Part shown: piece after piece, positions 43,411-53,427 of the stretch
Position numbering within the stretch: position 1 is the stretch's first letter
Layout of the letters: each line of letters begins with the position of its first letter
Assembly: GCA_029862045.1 (NCBI GenBank)
Contig: JAOTYE010000015.1
Span: forward strand, 35,781 to 99,780
DNA length: 64,000 bases
Direction of reading: 5' to 3'
Source of the DNA: Gammaproteobacteria bacterium
GTDB lineage: Bacteria; Pseudomonadota; Gammaproteobacteria; Steroidobacterales; Woeseiaceae
Notes under the pieces: generated by a model
What the model saw: the letters and a program-made list of their open reading frames with translations, nothing else
Database searches by the model: none
What the model was told of the DNA's origin: nothing
Position numbers and translations under genes: made by a program

Positions 43411-43707
43411 TTACAGATCGTCATCCAAATTAAAGTTGAAGGTGCTCCCGAGTTCTTTCTGGATCTTGCGCTCTTCCTCAAGCTCATCGAGCCGACGTCG
43501 TATCGCCTTCTCGTGTTCGGCAATGTCACCTTCGCCGGCTTCAATTTTGGCAATAAGCTCTTCGACGTTGATTTCAACGGAAATGTCACCGACATTGTCG
43601 ACATCACTGATGTCATCAAAAACGACCGTGTCTTCAGGCTCCACGGCTGATTCGACGTCGTCGACGACGTCGGACTCTCTCTCACCGTTACCGACTTCAC
43701 CGTTCAT
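43411..43707 (-). CDS. Small acidic conserved-looking protein next to gspF
   Basis: The 98-residue protein is highly acidic, with an N-terminal Asp/Glu-rich low-complexity part (1-45). A short conserved-looking core follows: 'INVEELIAKIEAGEGDIAEHEKAIRRRLDELEEE' with an amphipathic helix, then a C-terminal 'STFNFNLDDDL'. Proteins with this ending are, to my memory, widespread in gammaproteobacteria without known function. It lies 99 nt after gspF on the same strand, convergent with the transporter gene. Confidence 0.65.
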   Translation of the reverse strand: MNGEVGNGERESDVVDDVESAVEPEDTVVFDDISDVDNVGDISVEINVEELIAKIEAGEGDIAEHEKAIRRRLDELEEERKIQKELGSTFNFNLDDDL

Positions 43708-43806
43708 TACTCACACCTCACAACAATCAGTTCGATGGATGTCAGGCCACTCGGGCCACATTTTCAATGGGTATACCCCGAAAAATATGGCCATGCAAGG
43801 GATTGA

Positions 43807-45021
43807 TTAACGAATCAGATTATTGATTTCGAAAATGGGCAACAGGATTGCAAGTACGATTGTCATTACAACGGCGCCCATCAGAACAATGAGCAGGGGC
43901 TGCAGAATTCCAAGTAAGGTCGCGATCAGGCCACCGACTTCTCGTTCCTGGTAATTTGCGGTTCGGGATAGCATTTCTTCGAGCTTGCCGCCGGTTTCGC
44001 CACTTGCGATCAGGTGGATCATCATTGGTGGAAATAGCTTGCTCGCTGCAAGCGATTTGCTGATTGAGGCGCCCTCGCGAACTCTGAGCGAGGCTTCATT
44101 AACGGCATCGCGCATTGGCAGGTTTTCGATAACTTCGGCGGCGATTTTCAGTGCGTCGAGAATTGGCACGCCGCTGCCGGCGAGAATGCTCAGCGTTCGC
44201 GTGAATCGTGCGGTATTTATACCTCGCGTCAGCCGTCCGGTAATGGGCGTACGCAGCAGAAATCGATGGTAACTGCGCTTCGGCCCATCTTGCTGCAATA
44301 ACCACCAAATAGCGTAGACAGCCGCGGCCACGGCAATCATCAAGATCAGCCAGTGATTGCGAAGAAAATCACTGGTTGCGATAAGCCAACGTGTTAGCGC
44401 AGGGAGTTCTCCCGCCGCATTCTCAAAGACACTGACAATGCGCGGAACTACCGTCGCAAGCATGAAGCCGATTATGGCAAAAGCCATCGAAACGAGCGCG
44501 ATAGGATAGATCATAGCGTTCGTAACTTGTTGCCGGAGTTCCTGCCGCGCTTCTGTGTAATCCGCGAGCCGTTCGAGTACGACGTCGAGGTGACCCGACT
44601 GTTCGCCGGCCCCCACGGTCGCTCGATACAATTCGGGAAACGCCTGTGGAAACTCGCCCAGCCCGTCGGCAAGGGTGTGGCCTTCCATGACCCGGGATCG
44701 GACGCCGAGCAATATGCTCTTGGTACGCGGCTGGTCGTTTTGTTGCGCAACCGCGAGCAAGGCTTCTTCGAGCGGCAAACCCGATTGTGACAATGAGGCG
44801 AGCTGACGAGTAAGGATCGCGAGTTCCGCCGACGATATGCCGCTGCGTAATGAAAAAGTGCGTTGCCGCTTTGCCTCCTTTTGCGCAACCTCGGTAACAT
44901 GCACCGGCAGCATATGCCGGTCACGCAGGATCTGCCGAACATGTTTGGGCGTATCGCCCTCAATCAGGCCCTTGGACTCTTTGCCCTTCGGATCCAGCGC
45001 AACGTATTCGAACGCACCCAT
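43807..45021 (-). CDS. gspF: Type II secretion system inner-membrane protein GspF
   Basis: The 404-residue protein has the duplicated GspF domain: two helical bundles (about 70-190 and 270-395) with three membrane helices. 'LTRQLASLSQSGLPLEEALLAVA' and 'FTRTLSILAGSGVPILDALKIAAEVIEN' are the paired conserved blocks. GspF is the platform through which GspE drives pseudopilus assembly. It sits 10 nt after gspE and is the last gsp gene here; gspG does not follow. Confidence 0.95.
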   Translation of the reverse strand: MGAFEYVALDPKGKESKGLIEGDTPKHVRQILRDRHMLPVHVTEVAQKEAKRQRTFSLRSGISSAELAILTRQLASLSQSGLPLEEALLAVAQQNDQPRTKSILLGVRSRVMEGHTLADGLGEFPQAFPELYRATVGAGEQSGHLDVVLERLADYTEARQELRQQVTNAMIYPIALVSMAFAIIGFMLATVVPRIVSVFENAAGELPALTRWLIATSDFLRNHWLILMIAVAAAVYAIWWLLQQDGPKRSYHRFLLRTPITGRLTRGINTARFTRTLSILAGSGVPILDALKIAAEVIENLPMRDAVNEASLRVREGASISKSLAASKLFPPMMIHLIASGETGGKLEEMLSRTANYQEREVGGLIATLLGILQPLLIVLMGAVVMTIVLAILLPIFEINNLIR

Positions 45022-45031
45022 GTGACGACGA

Positions 45032-46558
45032 CTAGTCTTCTCGAGTAACGCGCAGCAGCTCTTCGACCGTCGTGCTGCCTTCCAGAACGCGACGACGGCC
45101 GTCGGCGCGAATGCTCGGACTCATTGTTCGCGCATGACGCTCAAGATCTTGTTCGCTAACGCCGTTATGAATCATGGCGCGCATCTTGTCGTCGACAGCA
45201 ATGACTTCATAGATGCCAGTCCGTCCCTGAAAGCCTGCATTGGTTCCTTCTCCTGGGTGATACAGCGTTGGCGGATTGTTCGGATCGGCACCCAATATCT
45301 GGCATTCATGTTCGAGTGCGGAGTAGGGCACCTTCGTCGTGTCATCGAGGACGCGCACCAACCTTTGTGCAAGCACGCCGATCAGGCTTGACGCCAACAG
45401 AAACGGTTCGACCCCCATGTCACGGAGTCGGGTTACGGCGCCGGAGGCAGTATTCGTGTGCAGGGTCGAAAGCACGAGGTGACCGGTCAAGCTCGCCTGC
45501 ACAGCAATTTCGGCGGTTTCGAGGTCGCGGATCTCTCCAACCATCACGACATCAGGGTCCTGCCGCAAGATCGCGCGCAATCCGCGAGCAAACGTCATTT
45601 CCACTTTGGTGTTGACTTGCGACTGCCCGATGCCGTCGATGAAGTACTCGATCGGATCCTCGACGGTCATGATGTTGCGACTGTTGTCGTTAATGCGTTC
45701 GAGTGCTGCATACAGCGTTGTGGTCTTACCGGATCCTGTCGGGCCCGTCACAAGAATGATGCCGTGTGGTTTGTGAATCAGCGCGTCCATGGTGTTTTGC
45801 GCCTGCTTCTCCATGCCCAGCGATGTCAGGTCGAGTCGCCCCGCCTGTTTGTCGAGTAATCGAAGCACAACTCGTTCGCCGTGCCCCGACGGCATCGTGG
45901 AAACGCGAACGTCGACCGCCCGACCCGCTATACGCAGTGAGATACGGCCGTCCTGCGGCAGGCGTTTCTCGGCGATATCAAGTTTCGACATGACTTTGAT
46001 GCGCGATACAACCAGCGGCGCAAGTGCGCGTCGTGTTTCGAGAATCTCGCGCAACACGCCGTCGATGCGAAATCTGACACCGAGGCGGTTTTCATAGGGT
46101 TCGATGTGCACGTCTGACGCGTTGTCTTTGACGGCCTCGGTCAGTACCGCATTGATGAAACGGATGATCGGTGCATCGTCGTCGCTTTCGAGCAGATCGG
46201 ACGGTTCCTGCAGCTCTTGTGCGACCCGCGACAAGTCCATCTCGTCACCGAGACCATCGACCATGTGCATGGCCTTGTTACTGCCTTGTTCGTACGACTC
46301 CTGTAACAGCGCGTCAAAGGCCTCTGGTGAAACACGCGAGAGTTTCAACGGTACGCCGGCGAAGCGTCGCGTTTCCGCGAGGCTCAATGCCGACACTCCG
46401 GGCCGATAGACTGTGTCCGCTTCCTCTGTCGTGATGTCGCGAATTAGCACTCCGTGCCGCTTGGCGAACGAGAACGGCAATATACGACTGGAGGACAGGG
46501 CGCTTTCAACGCCGGAATCCGGCGCCGCTTCGAGTACGATTTCGGTTTCGTTTGCCAT
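45032..46558 (-). CDS. gspE: Type II secretion ATPase GspE
   Basis: The 508-residue ATPase has an N1E/N2E domain (about 25-155) and a RecA-like motor with Walker A GPTGSGKT (about 272-279), the Asp box (VEDPIEYF), Walker B ([13 protein letters not shown]) and the His box (STLHTN). Between the motor and the C terminus most GspE proteins carry a zinc site of two CxxC pairs; here this region has a single Cys (HECQILG) and no CxxC, although '[10 protein letters not shown]' is retained. It powers pseudopilus assembly at the inner membrane. The spacings to gspD (18 nt) and gspF (10 nt) support one operon. Confidence 0.95.
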   Translation of the reverse strand: MANETEIVLEAAPDSGVESALSSSRILPFSFAKRHGVLIRDITTEEADTVYRPGVSALSLAETRRFAGVPLKLSRVSPEAFDALLQESYEQGSNKAMHMVDGLGDEMDLSRVAQELQEPSDLLESDDDAPIIRFINAVLTEAVKDNASDVHIEPYENRLGVRFRIDGVLREILETRRALAPLVVSRIKVMSKLDIAEKRLPQDGRISLRIAGRAVDVRVSTMPSGHGERVVLRLLDKQAGRLDLTSLGMEKQAQNTMDALIHKPHGIILVTGPTGSGKTTTLYAALERINDNSRNIMTVEDPIEYFIDGIGQSQVNTKVEMTFARGLRAILRQDPDVVMVGEIRDLETAEIAVQASLTGHLVLSTLHTNTASGAVTRLRDMGVEPFLLASSLIGVLAQRLVRVLDDTTKVPYSALEHECQILGADPNNPPTLYHPGEGTNAGFQGRTGIYEVIAVDDKMRAMIHNGVSEQDLERHARTMSPSIRADGRRRVLEGSTTVEELLRVTRED

Positions 46559-46576
46559 TAAACGACCAGACTGACG

Positions 46577-48541
46577 CTACTCTTCACTTGCAGCCGAATC
46601 CTGCTGTTGGTCTTCCTCGAGCGGTGGCAGCACTGGACGATCTTCATCAGGCATAAGTGCTACTCCTGCTTCCCGTTGACCTTGTAAAATCTCACGGATA
46701 GAGTTGTATTTTGCATTCGTCTCTACCGACATTTGTGCGGCGTCACGCAGAATTTTCGCTCGAATGAAGACAAGGAGATTGGTCTTGACCTTGTCCGTCT
46801 TGCGGCTGCGAAAAAGATTACCGATAATAGGAATGCGTCCAAGTACCGGCACGCGCTGATCGCTTTCTCGCAATACGTCCTCTAGCAGTCCGCCGAGTAC
46901 GAGAATCTCTCCGTCATCGACGATGACCGTGGTTTCGATGATGCGCTGATTGGTAATCAAATCGACCGCCTGGGCGGATTGTGCGATGTTCGAAATTTCC
47001 TGCGAAATCTTGAGGAGCATCGCATCGCCTTCATTGATTTGCGGGGTAATTGTCAACTTGACGCCAATCTGCTCCCTTTGAATCGTCTGGAATGGGTTGA
47101 CAGCTCCACCCGCGTTGCCCGTGTTTGAGTAAGAACCCGTGACGAACGGAACTTCCTGACCGACATTCAGCGTCGCTTCTTCGTTGTCCGTTGTAATGAT
47201 CGATGGTGTTGAGATGATGTTTGTATCGGCGTCGCCCTGGAGCGCGGTAATTATTGCCGCGAAGCTGATGCCCGAATCGCTGATGCGACCCAGACCAACG
47301 GTTATGCCTGCTCCGATCAGGCTGGCCGGATCGACCGTTCCACCGCTGCCGGCAGCACTGCCAATCTGCACGACTCCTGGTCCGAAGTCCGGGAAATTCG
47401 TAACACCGATTGGCGTATTCGATGAGTCTCCTTCCACGGCCCAAGTGACACCGAGTTCAGACGTCTTATCTGCAATGACCTCAACGATGATGGCTTCTAC
47501 GAGTACCTGTGCGCGACGAATGTCGAGCTTGTCGACGATCTGCATCAGCGAGCGCATCATCTTGGGCGGTGCGTTGATGACGATGGCGTTGTTTTGCTGG
47601 TCTGCCCACACGCTGACAGAATCGATTGCCGCGCCTGCGGCAGCCTGCCCGGCAGTGGCTTGTGCCTGCGTCGTAAAGTGCTGCTGTAGTTTGGTTGCAA
47701 GCTCCTCGGCATCGGCGTAGCGCAGGTAGCGGACCTGCGTATCGCCGCCATCTTCGAGCGGCGTATCGAGATGTGCGATCAGGGCGCGCAAACGTAGCCG
47801 CTCACTCTTGTCGCCGCCAATCAGAACGCTGTTGGTCCGGGCATCGGCCACGAGACTCGTTGATACCTGGACGCCATCAGCTCGCGGCTGTTGCGTAAGG
47901 GCCGTCATGATCCTGACGATTTCGGCTGCAGAGGCGTGCTCGAGTCGCACGACTTCAATGTCTTCGTCGTTCGATTGATCGATGCGCCGGATGATGTTGA
48001 GCAACCTCGTTACGTTGGCGGCCCGATCCGAAATAATCAGCATGTTTGAACCCGGGTGCGCCGCCAGGTGACCGTACTGTGGAATCAGCGGTCGCAAGAT
48101 CGGCACAAGCTGCGCTGCACCCACGTTCTGCACCTGAATTACCTGCGTGATGATGTCGTCGCCGCCTGCTGCCCCGGCGGAACTCAACGGGCCGGCGTAC
48201 TGTCGCGCGGTTGCATCGGGTACGATCTTGATCAAATCCCCGGATGTAACGGCGACATAGCCGTGCACCTGCAGTATCGACAGGAACGCCTCGTAAAACG
48301 CCTCGGGCGACATTGGTGTCGAGGACAGCATCGTCACCTTGGCGTTAACGCGGGGATCGATGATGAAATTTCGTTGCGTGACCTCACCAACGGCTTCAAC
48401 AATTTGTCGAATGTCGGCCTCTTTGTAGTTCGGCGTAATCGTCGCCTGCTGACTCCAGGTCAGCGGTGCCACCATCAGGCTGCAAAGGCCTAGCGCTACA
48501 ATGAGGCGAACTCGTGATCGCAAACGTTGGTGTTGTTTCAT
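46577..48541 (-). CDS. gspD: Type II secretion outer-membrane secretin GspD
   Basis: The 654-residue secretin has a signal peptide (about 1-31) and N0-N3 domains ('EADIRQIVEAVGEVTQRNF', 'IITQVIQVQNVGAAQLVPILRPLI'). The secretin beta-barrel region has 'EVPFVTGSYSN' and 'ILVLGGLLEDV…VPVLGRIPIIGNLFRSR'. A glutamate/glutamine-rich tail ends it (EEDQQQDSAASEE), without a pilotin-type S-domain that I can recognise. It forms the gate for exported folded proteins. Its start overlaps the gspC stop by 4 nt. Confidence 0.96.
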   Translation of the reverse strand: MKQHQRLRSRVRLIVALGLCSLMVAPLTWSQQATITPNYKEADIRQIVEAVGEVTQRNFIIDPRVNAKVTMLSSTPMSPEAFYEAFLSILQVHGYVAVTSGDLIKIVPDATARQYAGPLSSAGAAGGDDIITQVIQVQNVGAAQLVPILRPLIPQYGHLAAHPGSNMLIISDRAANVTRLLNIIRRIDQSNDEDIEVVRLEHASAAEIVRIMTALTQQPRADGVQVSTSLVADARTNSVLIGGDKSERLRLRALIAHLDTPLEDGGDTQVRYLRYADAEELATKLQQHFTTQAQATAGQAAAGAAIDSVSVWADQQNNAIVINAPPKMMRSLMQIVDKLDIRRAQVLVEAIIVEVIADKTSELGVTWAVEGDSSNTPIGVTNFPDFGPGVVQIGSAAGSGGTVDPASLIGAGITVGLGRISDSGISFAAIITALQGDADTNIISTPSIITTDNEEATLNVGQEVPFVTGSYSNTGNAGGAVNPFQTIQREQIGVKLTITPQINEGDAMLLKISQEISNIAQSAQAVDLITNQRIIETTVIVDDGEILVLGGLLEDVLRESDQRVPVLGRIPIIGNLFRSRKTDKVKTNLLVFIRAKILRDAAQMSVETNAKYNSIREILQGQREAGVALMPDEDRPVLPPLEEDQQQDSAASEE

Positions 48542-49476
48542 TGGCTGGTCTCGTCCCCGAGATCGAGTTGACTGGTACTTAGTACAATAACCTGCGGCTG
48601 GCCGTTGCGTTCAACGGTGACCGAAACCTGGTCTGCACTGTCTAGTGATTGAAAAATCTGCATTGCCTGTGTCGGGTCGGTTAGCGCCTGACCGTCAATA
48701 TCCTTGATCAGGTCGCCTGGACGCAAGCCAAGTGCTGCAAATTGCTGACGATTACGACCCGGATAAACGCGATAGCCTTGCTGTTGCCCATTGACGAAAT
48801 ACGGCGTCGGCCGTATGACATCGGCTAATTTCGAGACGTTTTGCGCAACGACAGCCTGAATGCTCTGTTTACTGTTTGTTGCCCGGCTCGTCGTCGTTAT
48901 GTTACGTCGGGCAATCGTCGGCGTTCCGGCGGGAAAGTCTTTTGGCAATTTCAGATTCGTCAATACGCCGTTTTCATTGAGGACGACGCGGTCGGCATAG
49001 ACGGCGTGCAGGTCTGCGCCGGACGTTACCGGGTCGCCAATCGTATAGACCTTCTCCTCGTCGTTGTTGTCGGCGATGATCGCAATGGCCATTTCCTCAC
49101 GAGTCGCCGCGATTGTGCCCTTGAGCAACAGGTTCACGAGTCGCGTATCGCGCAGATTTGACGTGTCCTCGGCGAGCGGCTGCGGATTCTCGTCGGGATC
49201 AGCGTCAGCGATACCGAACATGTGCGCTGTGACGATAGCCTGTAAATCGGCGGAACTGTCGGATTGAGACGCGGCGACCAGCCCATTTGCCGGGGCGGTG
49301 ACAGTGTCGCCGGCTGACGGTCCAGGCACCAGCATCCAGACGATCCTGGCGAGCTGCCACGCGATCACGACGATGAGCAGCAGGCTGACCCACGCTGGCA
49401 GCAAGCGATTGGCAGCCGCGAGCGTTTTCGCGCCATCCATGCTTGCGAAATCGGACCATTTGGCTTCGGTCGTCAT
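48538..49476 (-). CDS. gspC: Type II secretion protein GspC
   Basis: The 312-residue protein has one N-terminal membrane helix (about 28-48), a homology-region domain that contacts GspD (about 90-175) and a C-terminal PDZ domain (about 225-305, with 'LGLRPGDLIKDIDGQALTDPTQAMQIF'). GspC couples the inner-membrane platform to the secretin and may bind substrate. It is the first gene of the minus-strand gspCDEF operon and is divergent from clpS. Confidence 0.93.
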   Translation of the reverse strand: MTTEAKWSDFASMDGAKTLAAANRLLPAWVSLLLIVVIAWQLARIVWMLVPGPSAGDTVTAPANGLVAASQSDSSADLQAIVTAHMFGIADADPDENPQPLAEDTSNLRDTRLVNLLLKGTIAATREEMAIAIIADNNDEEKVYTIGDPVTSGADLHAVYADRVVLNENGVLTNLKLPKDFPAGTPTIARRNITTTSRATNSKQSIQAVVAQNVSKLADVIRPTPYFVNGQQQGYRVYPGRNRQQFAALGLRPGDLIKDIDGQALTDPTQAMQIFQSLDSADQVSVTVERNGQPQVIVLSTSQLDLGDETSQ

Positions 49477-49777
49477 ATTGAATTCGGCCGTTTGATGATT
49501 CCCGGTCTTCCTATAAACGCAGCGTCAAGATGATACGGGTTGACGTGATCTGTAAACAAGCCCGTGAGGGCGAAAAAACCTATATTTAGCAATGATATAG
49601 ATGATTTTTCCAGCTTCTTCGGTCGTTGGTGACGTACAAATCCACCGGGCCCGGTCAAAAAAATCGTGAACCAGGCTTGGAGATCGCCGTCGTGAGCCCA
49701 TATATAATAACCCGCATAATGTGGGCCATGGTCAAATTAGTGGCATTTTGGTGACAGATCGAGAACGACCCGAAACG
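49477..49777. other. Divergent intergenic region gspC-clpS
   Basis: This 301-nt region must hold promoters in both directions. A TATAAT at 49703-49708 lies 70 nt before clpS, but its best -35 partner (TTGGAG, 49677-49682) is 20 nt away, which is long. I see no operator, repeat or small gene. Confidence 0.4.
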
Positions 49778-50107
49778 ATGAGCGAGCATCGACCTGATAA
49801 AGAGCGCTTCGACGGCAATGACCTTGCCGTTGAAGAGGCGCGGCCGAAAATCAAGCGACCGCCACTGTATCGTGTTGTACTGATAAATGACGATTACACG
49901 CCAATGGAATTCGTCGTCGACATACTCGAATCAGTATTCAGTATGGAACGTACGCGTGCAACGCAGGTCATGTTAGAGGTACACACCAAAGGAAAAGGCG
50001 TTGGTGGTGTGTATAACTATGAAATTGCGGAGACCAAGGTTGCGCAAGTCATGGGCATAGCGCAGCAGCATCAGCATCCGTTGTTATGCGAAATGGAAGA
50101 GTCGTGA
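49778..50107 (+). CDS. clpS: ATP-dependent Clp protease adaptor ClpS
   Basis: The 109-residue adaptor recognises N-degron substrates with Leu, Phe, Tyr or Trp at the N terminus and hands them to ClpAP. The conserved core is 'YRVVLINDDYTPMEFVVDIL' (about 35-54), with the 'NDDYTPMEF' segment lining the binding pocket, and 'MLEVHTKGKGVGGVY' follows. The ATG at 49778 begins the usual flexible N-terminal tail. clpA starts 15 nt after its stop, and aat, which creates N-degrons, lies downstream on the opposite strand. Confidence 0.96.
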   Translation: MSEHRPDKERFDGNDLAVEEARPKIKRPPLYRVVLINDDYTPMEFVVDILESVFSMERTRATQVMLEVHTKGKGVGGVYNYEIAETKVAQVMGIAQQHQHPLLCEMEES

Positions 50108-50122
50108 GGTACTTGAGAAAAC

Positions 50123-52396
50123 ATGCTTAGTAGCGAATTGGAGTTTTGCCTGAACGAGGCCTTTCAAAGGGCACGCGATCATCGTCACGAATTCATGACG
50201 GTAGAGCACCTGTTGCTTGCGCTGCTCGAAATTCCGAAAGTTCATGAGATTCTGAAGGCTTGCGACTCGAACATTCCGGAGCTGCGCCGCCAACTCACCG
50301 AATTCATCGAGGAACAGACACCGCTGTTGCCGCACGACGACGACACCGATGTACAACCAACGCTTGGTTTTCAGCGCGTATTGCAACGCGCTGTGTTTCA
50401 CGTGCAGTCGAGTGGCAAGAAAGAGGTCACGAGCAGCAATGTCCTTGTCGCCATATTTAGCGAAAAACAATCGCAGGCTGTGTACTACATGAGCTTGCAG
50501 GATGTCACGCGACTCGACGTCATCAACTACATTTCTCACGGCATGCCGCAACTGCCGGGCGAAGGTAGCCAGGATGACGACGAGACTTCGCTCGACAACG
50601 AGACTGAGGCAGAGTCGTCACCGCTGGAAAAATATGCGACGAATCTGAATCAGCTGGCGATCGATGGCAAGATCGACCCGTTGATCGGCCGCGAAGTGGA
50701 AATCGAACGCACGGTGCAAATTCTGTGTCGTCGGCGGAAGAACAATCCGCTCTATGTCGGAGAGGCAGGCGTCGGTAAGACGGCACTTGCCGAGGGCCTG
50801 GCGAGAATGATCACCGAGGAACGGGTTCCCGACGTACTTCTCGATTGCACGATTTACGCGCTCGACATGGGCACGTTGATTGCCGGTACCAAGTACCGGG
50901 GTGATTTCGAGAAACGCCTGAAAGGGGTAATCGCCGAGATCGGTGAAGATCCGGGCGCGATTCTGTTTATCGACGAGATTCATACGGTCATTGGTGCCGG
51001 AGCAGCGTCGGGCGGAGTGATGGACGCAAGCAATCTGATCAAACCAGTACTCGCGAACGGTGAGATCCGCTGTATTGGATCAACAACGTATGGCGAGTAT
51101 CGCGGCATCTTCGAGAAAGACCACGCGCTTGCGCGCCGGTTTCAGAAGATTGATGTGCCGGAGCCCAGTCTCGAAGAGACCGTGGCGATACTGCATGGGC
51201 TCAAGTCGCGATTCGAAGAACATCACGGTGTGAAGTATGAGACTGGCGCTTTGGAGGCTGCGGCCGAGTTGGCCGCACGCCATATCAATGATCGGCGGCT
51301 TCCGGACAAGGCTATTGATGTCATTGACGAGGCCGGAGCAAGTCTGCGCCTGCAACCCGAAGATGAGCGTGACGACTCCGTGACAGTGGAAATGGTCGAG
51401 AACATCGTCGCCAAGATGGCTCGGATTCCTGCGAAAAGCGTGTCTTCTTCTGATCGCGATGCGCTGCGAACGCTGGAACGCGACCTCAAGTTGACAATAT
51501 TTGGTCAGGATCGCGCCATCGAGGCGCTGAGTTCGGCGATCAAGATGTCTCGCTCGGGCTTGCGCGAAGATGAGAAGCCGATCGGTGCATTTCTGTTTGC
51601 CGGTCCGACAGGTGTTGGCAAGACAGAAGTGACGCGTCAGCTGTCCCACTGCATGGGCGTCGAACTCATTCGTTTCGACATGTCGGAATATATGGAGCGG
51701 CACACGGTATCGCGACTGATTGGCGCACCTCCCGGATATGTCGGGTTCGATCAAGGTGGTTTGCTGACTGAAGCGGTGACAAGAAATCCGCACGCCGTCG
51801 TCTTGCTCGACGAAATTGAGAAGGCGAATCCAGAGGTTTTCAACTTACTGTTGCAAGTGATGGATCACGGCACATTGACCGATAACAATGGTCGCAAGGC
51901 GGATTTCCGCAACGTCATTATCGTGATGACGACAAATGCCGGCGCACAGGAAATGAGTCGAGCCTCGATCGGCTTTACAAAACAGGACCACAGCAGCGAC
52001 GGTATGGAGATACTTCGCAAGCAGTTTTCTCCGGAGTTCCGCAATCGCCTTGATGCCATTATTCAATTTGCATCACTCGACCACGAGTCCATTAAGCGCG
52101 TTGTCGATAAGCTTGTTGTTGAACTCGAGTCAAAACTTGATAGCAACAATGTAACGCTTGAACTCGATGACGCAGCAAGAGAATGGATTGCCACGAGAGG
52201 CTACGACCCGAAAATGGGTGCGCGGCCGATGGCCCGGATCATTCAGGAACACATCAAGCGGCCGCTTGCCGAGGAACTGCTATTCGGCAGTCTTGCCGAT
52301 GGCGGTCACGTGCGTATAGGTGTCGGGTCTGACGACGATCTGATACTAAATGCGGAGCCGGTGCTGAAAGAACTCGAGCACCTGCCAGAGAGCTAG
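50123..52396 (+). CDS. clpA: ATP-dependent Clp protease ATP-binding subunit ClpA
   Basis: The 757-residue AAA+ unfoldase matches E. coli ClpA (758). It has an N-terminal double Clp-N domain (about 1-140), an acidic linker and two ATPase modules. Walker A motifs are GEAGVGKT (about 213) and GPTGVGKT (about 494), and the ClpP-binding loop carries IGF (about 616-618). It unfolds substrates delivered by ClpS and feeds them to ClpP. The convergent infA stop is 3 nt away. Confidence 0.97.
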   Translation: MLSSELEFCLNEAFQRARDHRHEFMTVEHLLLALLEIPKVHEILKACDSNIPELRRQLTEFIEEQTPLLPHDDDTDVQPTLGFQRVLQRAVFHVQSSGKKEVTSSNVLVAIFSEKQSQAVYYMSLQDVTRLDVINYISHGMPQLPGEGSQDDDETSLDNETEAESSPLEKYATNLNQLAIDGKIDPLIGREVEIERTVQILCRRRKNNPLYVGEAGVGKTALAEGLARMITEERVPDVLLDCTIYALDMGTLIAGTKYRGDFEKRLKGVIAEIGEDPGAILFIDEIHTVIGAGAASGGVMDASNLIKPVLANGEIRCIGSTTYGEYRGIFEKDHALARRFQKIDVPEPSLEETVAILHGLKSRFEEHHGVKYETGALEAAAELAARHINDRRLPDKAIDVIDEAGASLRLQPEDERDDSVTVEMVENIVAKMARIPAKSVSSSDRDALRTLERDLKLTIFGQDRAIEALSSAIKMSRSGLREDEKPIGAFLFAGPTGVGKTEVTRQLSHCMGVELIRFDMSEYMERHTVSRLIGAPPGYVGFDQGGLLTEAVTRNPHAVVLLDEIEKANPEVFNLLLQVMDHGTLTDNNGRKADFRNVIIVMTTNAGAQEMSRASIGFTKQDHSSDGMEILRKQFSPEFRNRLDAIIQFASLDHESIKRVVDKLVVELESKLDSNNVTLELDDAAREWIATRGYDPKMGARPMARIIQEHIKRPLAEELLFGSLADGGHVRIGVGSDDDLILNAEPVLKELEHLPES

Positions 52397-52399
52397 GTC

Positions 52400-52618
52400 T
52401 TATCGACCCCGGTACACGATGCGACCTTTGGACAGGTCGTAAGGCGTCAATTCGACCGTGACACTATCTCCCGTGAGGATGCGAATATAGTTCTTCCGCA
52501 TCTTCCCCGAGATATGCGCGGTCACAAGGTGACCATTTTCGAGTTCTACCCGAAAAGTCGTGTTTGGAAGCGTCTCGGTGACGACACCTTCCATTTGAAT
52601 GGCTTCTTCTTTCGACAA
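52400..52618 (-). CDS. infA: Translation initiation factor IF-1
   Basis: The 72-residue protein has the IF-1 S1/OB-fold sequence, opening [19 protein letters not shown] and with '[23 protein letters not shown]' in the middle. IF-1 binds the ribosomal A site at initiation. Length and motifs leave no doubt. The neighbours clpA and aat repeat the E. coli arrangement. Confidence 0.98.
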   Translation of the reverse strand: MSKEEAIQMEGVVTETLPNTTFRVELENGHLVTAHISGKMRKNYIRILTGDSVTVELTPYDLSKGRIVYRGR

Positions 52619-52692
52619 GGTCTACAGGTCTCTGTGTAAAATGGCCCGCGAATTGTGCAGAAATCACCGGCGTTATGCAACGCGCCAGCCCC

Positions 52693-53427
52693 CTAATTGA
52701 GTAGCATTTCCACTACGGGGACAGGACTTTGCGGCCAATCGTCATGCCGGGTCGGCGGGGCGCATGCCTGATCGAGGATTTGCGTAAATTCGGCACGTGG
52801 AATCACACATGCGCCCAGGGTCACCAGATGCTGCGATACGACCTGGCAATCGATCAGTTCGAGATCATGGTGCTGCATGTGCTCTGTCAGGCCCAGCAAT
52901 GCCATTTTTGAGCTATTCGCCCTGGCGCTGAACATCGATTCGCCGAAAAACACTTTGCCGATGCATAACCCATAGAGGCCGCCTGTCAGATCACCGTCTT
53001 CCCAGACTTCGATCGAATGCGCCCAGCCGTCCGCATGCAGCTGTTCGTAGGCCACGATCATGTCCTCGGTTATCCAGGTGCCTTGCTGCGATTTGCGATC
53101 TCCTGCGCAGGCACGAATGACATCGCCAAATGCCTGATTGAAGCGTAGCTGTGCTGTCGAGCCCCGGATCTGTTGTTGTAGCCGCCGCGAAACATGCAGT
53201 TCGTCGGGTCGCAGGACACAACGCGGATCCGGGGACCACCAGAGTATCGGCTGCCCGTCGTCGTACCATGGAAATATCCCGCTCGAGTACGCAGCGAGCA
53301 ATCGTTTCGAACTGAGATCGCCGCCGGCAGCCAGCAAGCCATCGGGTTCTTTGAGCGCGTTCCCGACATCCGGGAACGCGTCGGGTGGATCGGACGGGCT
53401 GAGCCAAACGATCCGGTTTGCGTTCAT
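52693..53427 (-). CDS. aat: Leucyl/phenylalanyl-tRNA-protein transferase Aat
   Basis: The 244-residue enzyme adds Leu or Phe to N-terminal Lys or Arg, creating degrons read by ClpS. The family block 'GIFPWYDDGQPILWWSPDPRCVL' lies at about 50-72 and 'GGLYGLCIGKVFFGESMFSARANSSKMAL' at about 148-176. It overlaps the following-upstream FemAB-like gene by 4 nt, so both are translated from the same transcript. Confidence 0.95.
   Translation of the reverse strand: MNANRIVWLSPSDPPDAFPDVGNALKEPDGLLAAGGDLSSKRLLAAYSSGIFPWYDDGQPILWWSPDPRCVLRPDELHVSRRLQQQIRGSTAQLRFNQAFGDVIRACAGDRKSQQGTWITEDMIVAYEQLHADGWAHSIEVWEDGDLTGGLYGLCIGKVFFGESMFSARANSSKMALLGLTEHMQHHDLELIDCQVVSQHLVTLGACVIPRAEFTQILDQACAPPTRHDDWPQSPVPVVEMLLN

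Noticed and set aside
49677..49708. TTGGAG…TATAAT as the clpS promoter.
   Set aside because: Spacer of 20 nt is longer than usual; mentioned only within the intergenic entry.
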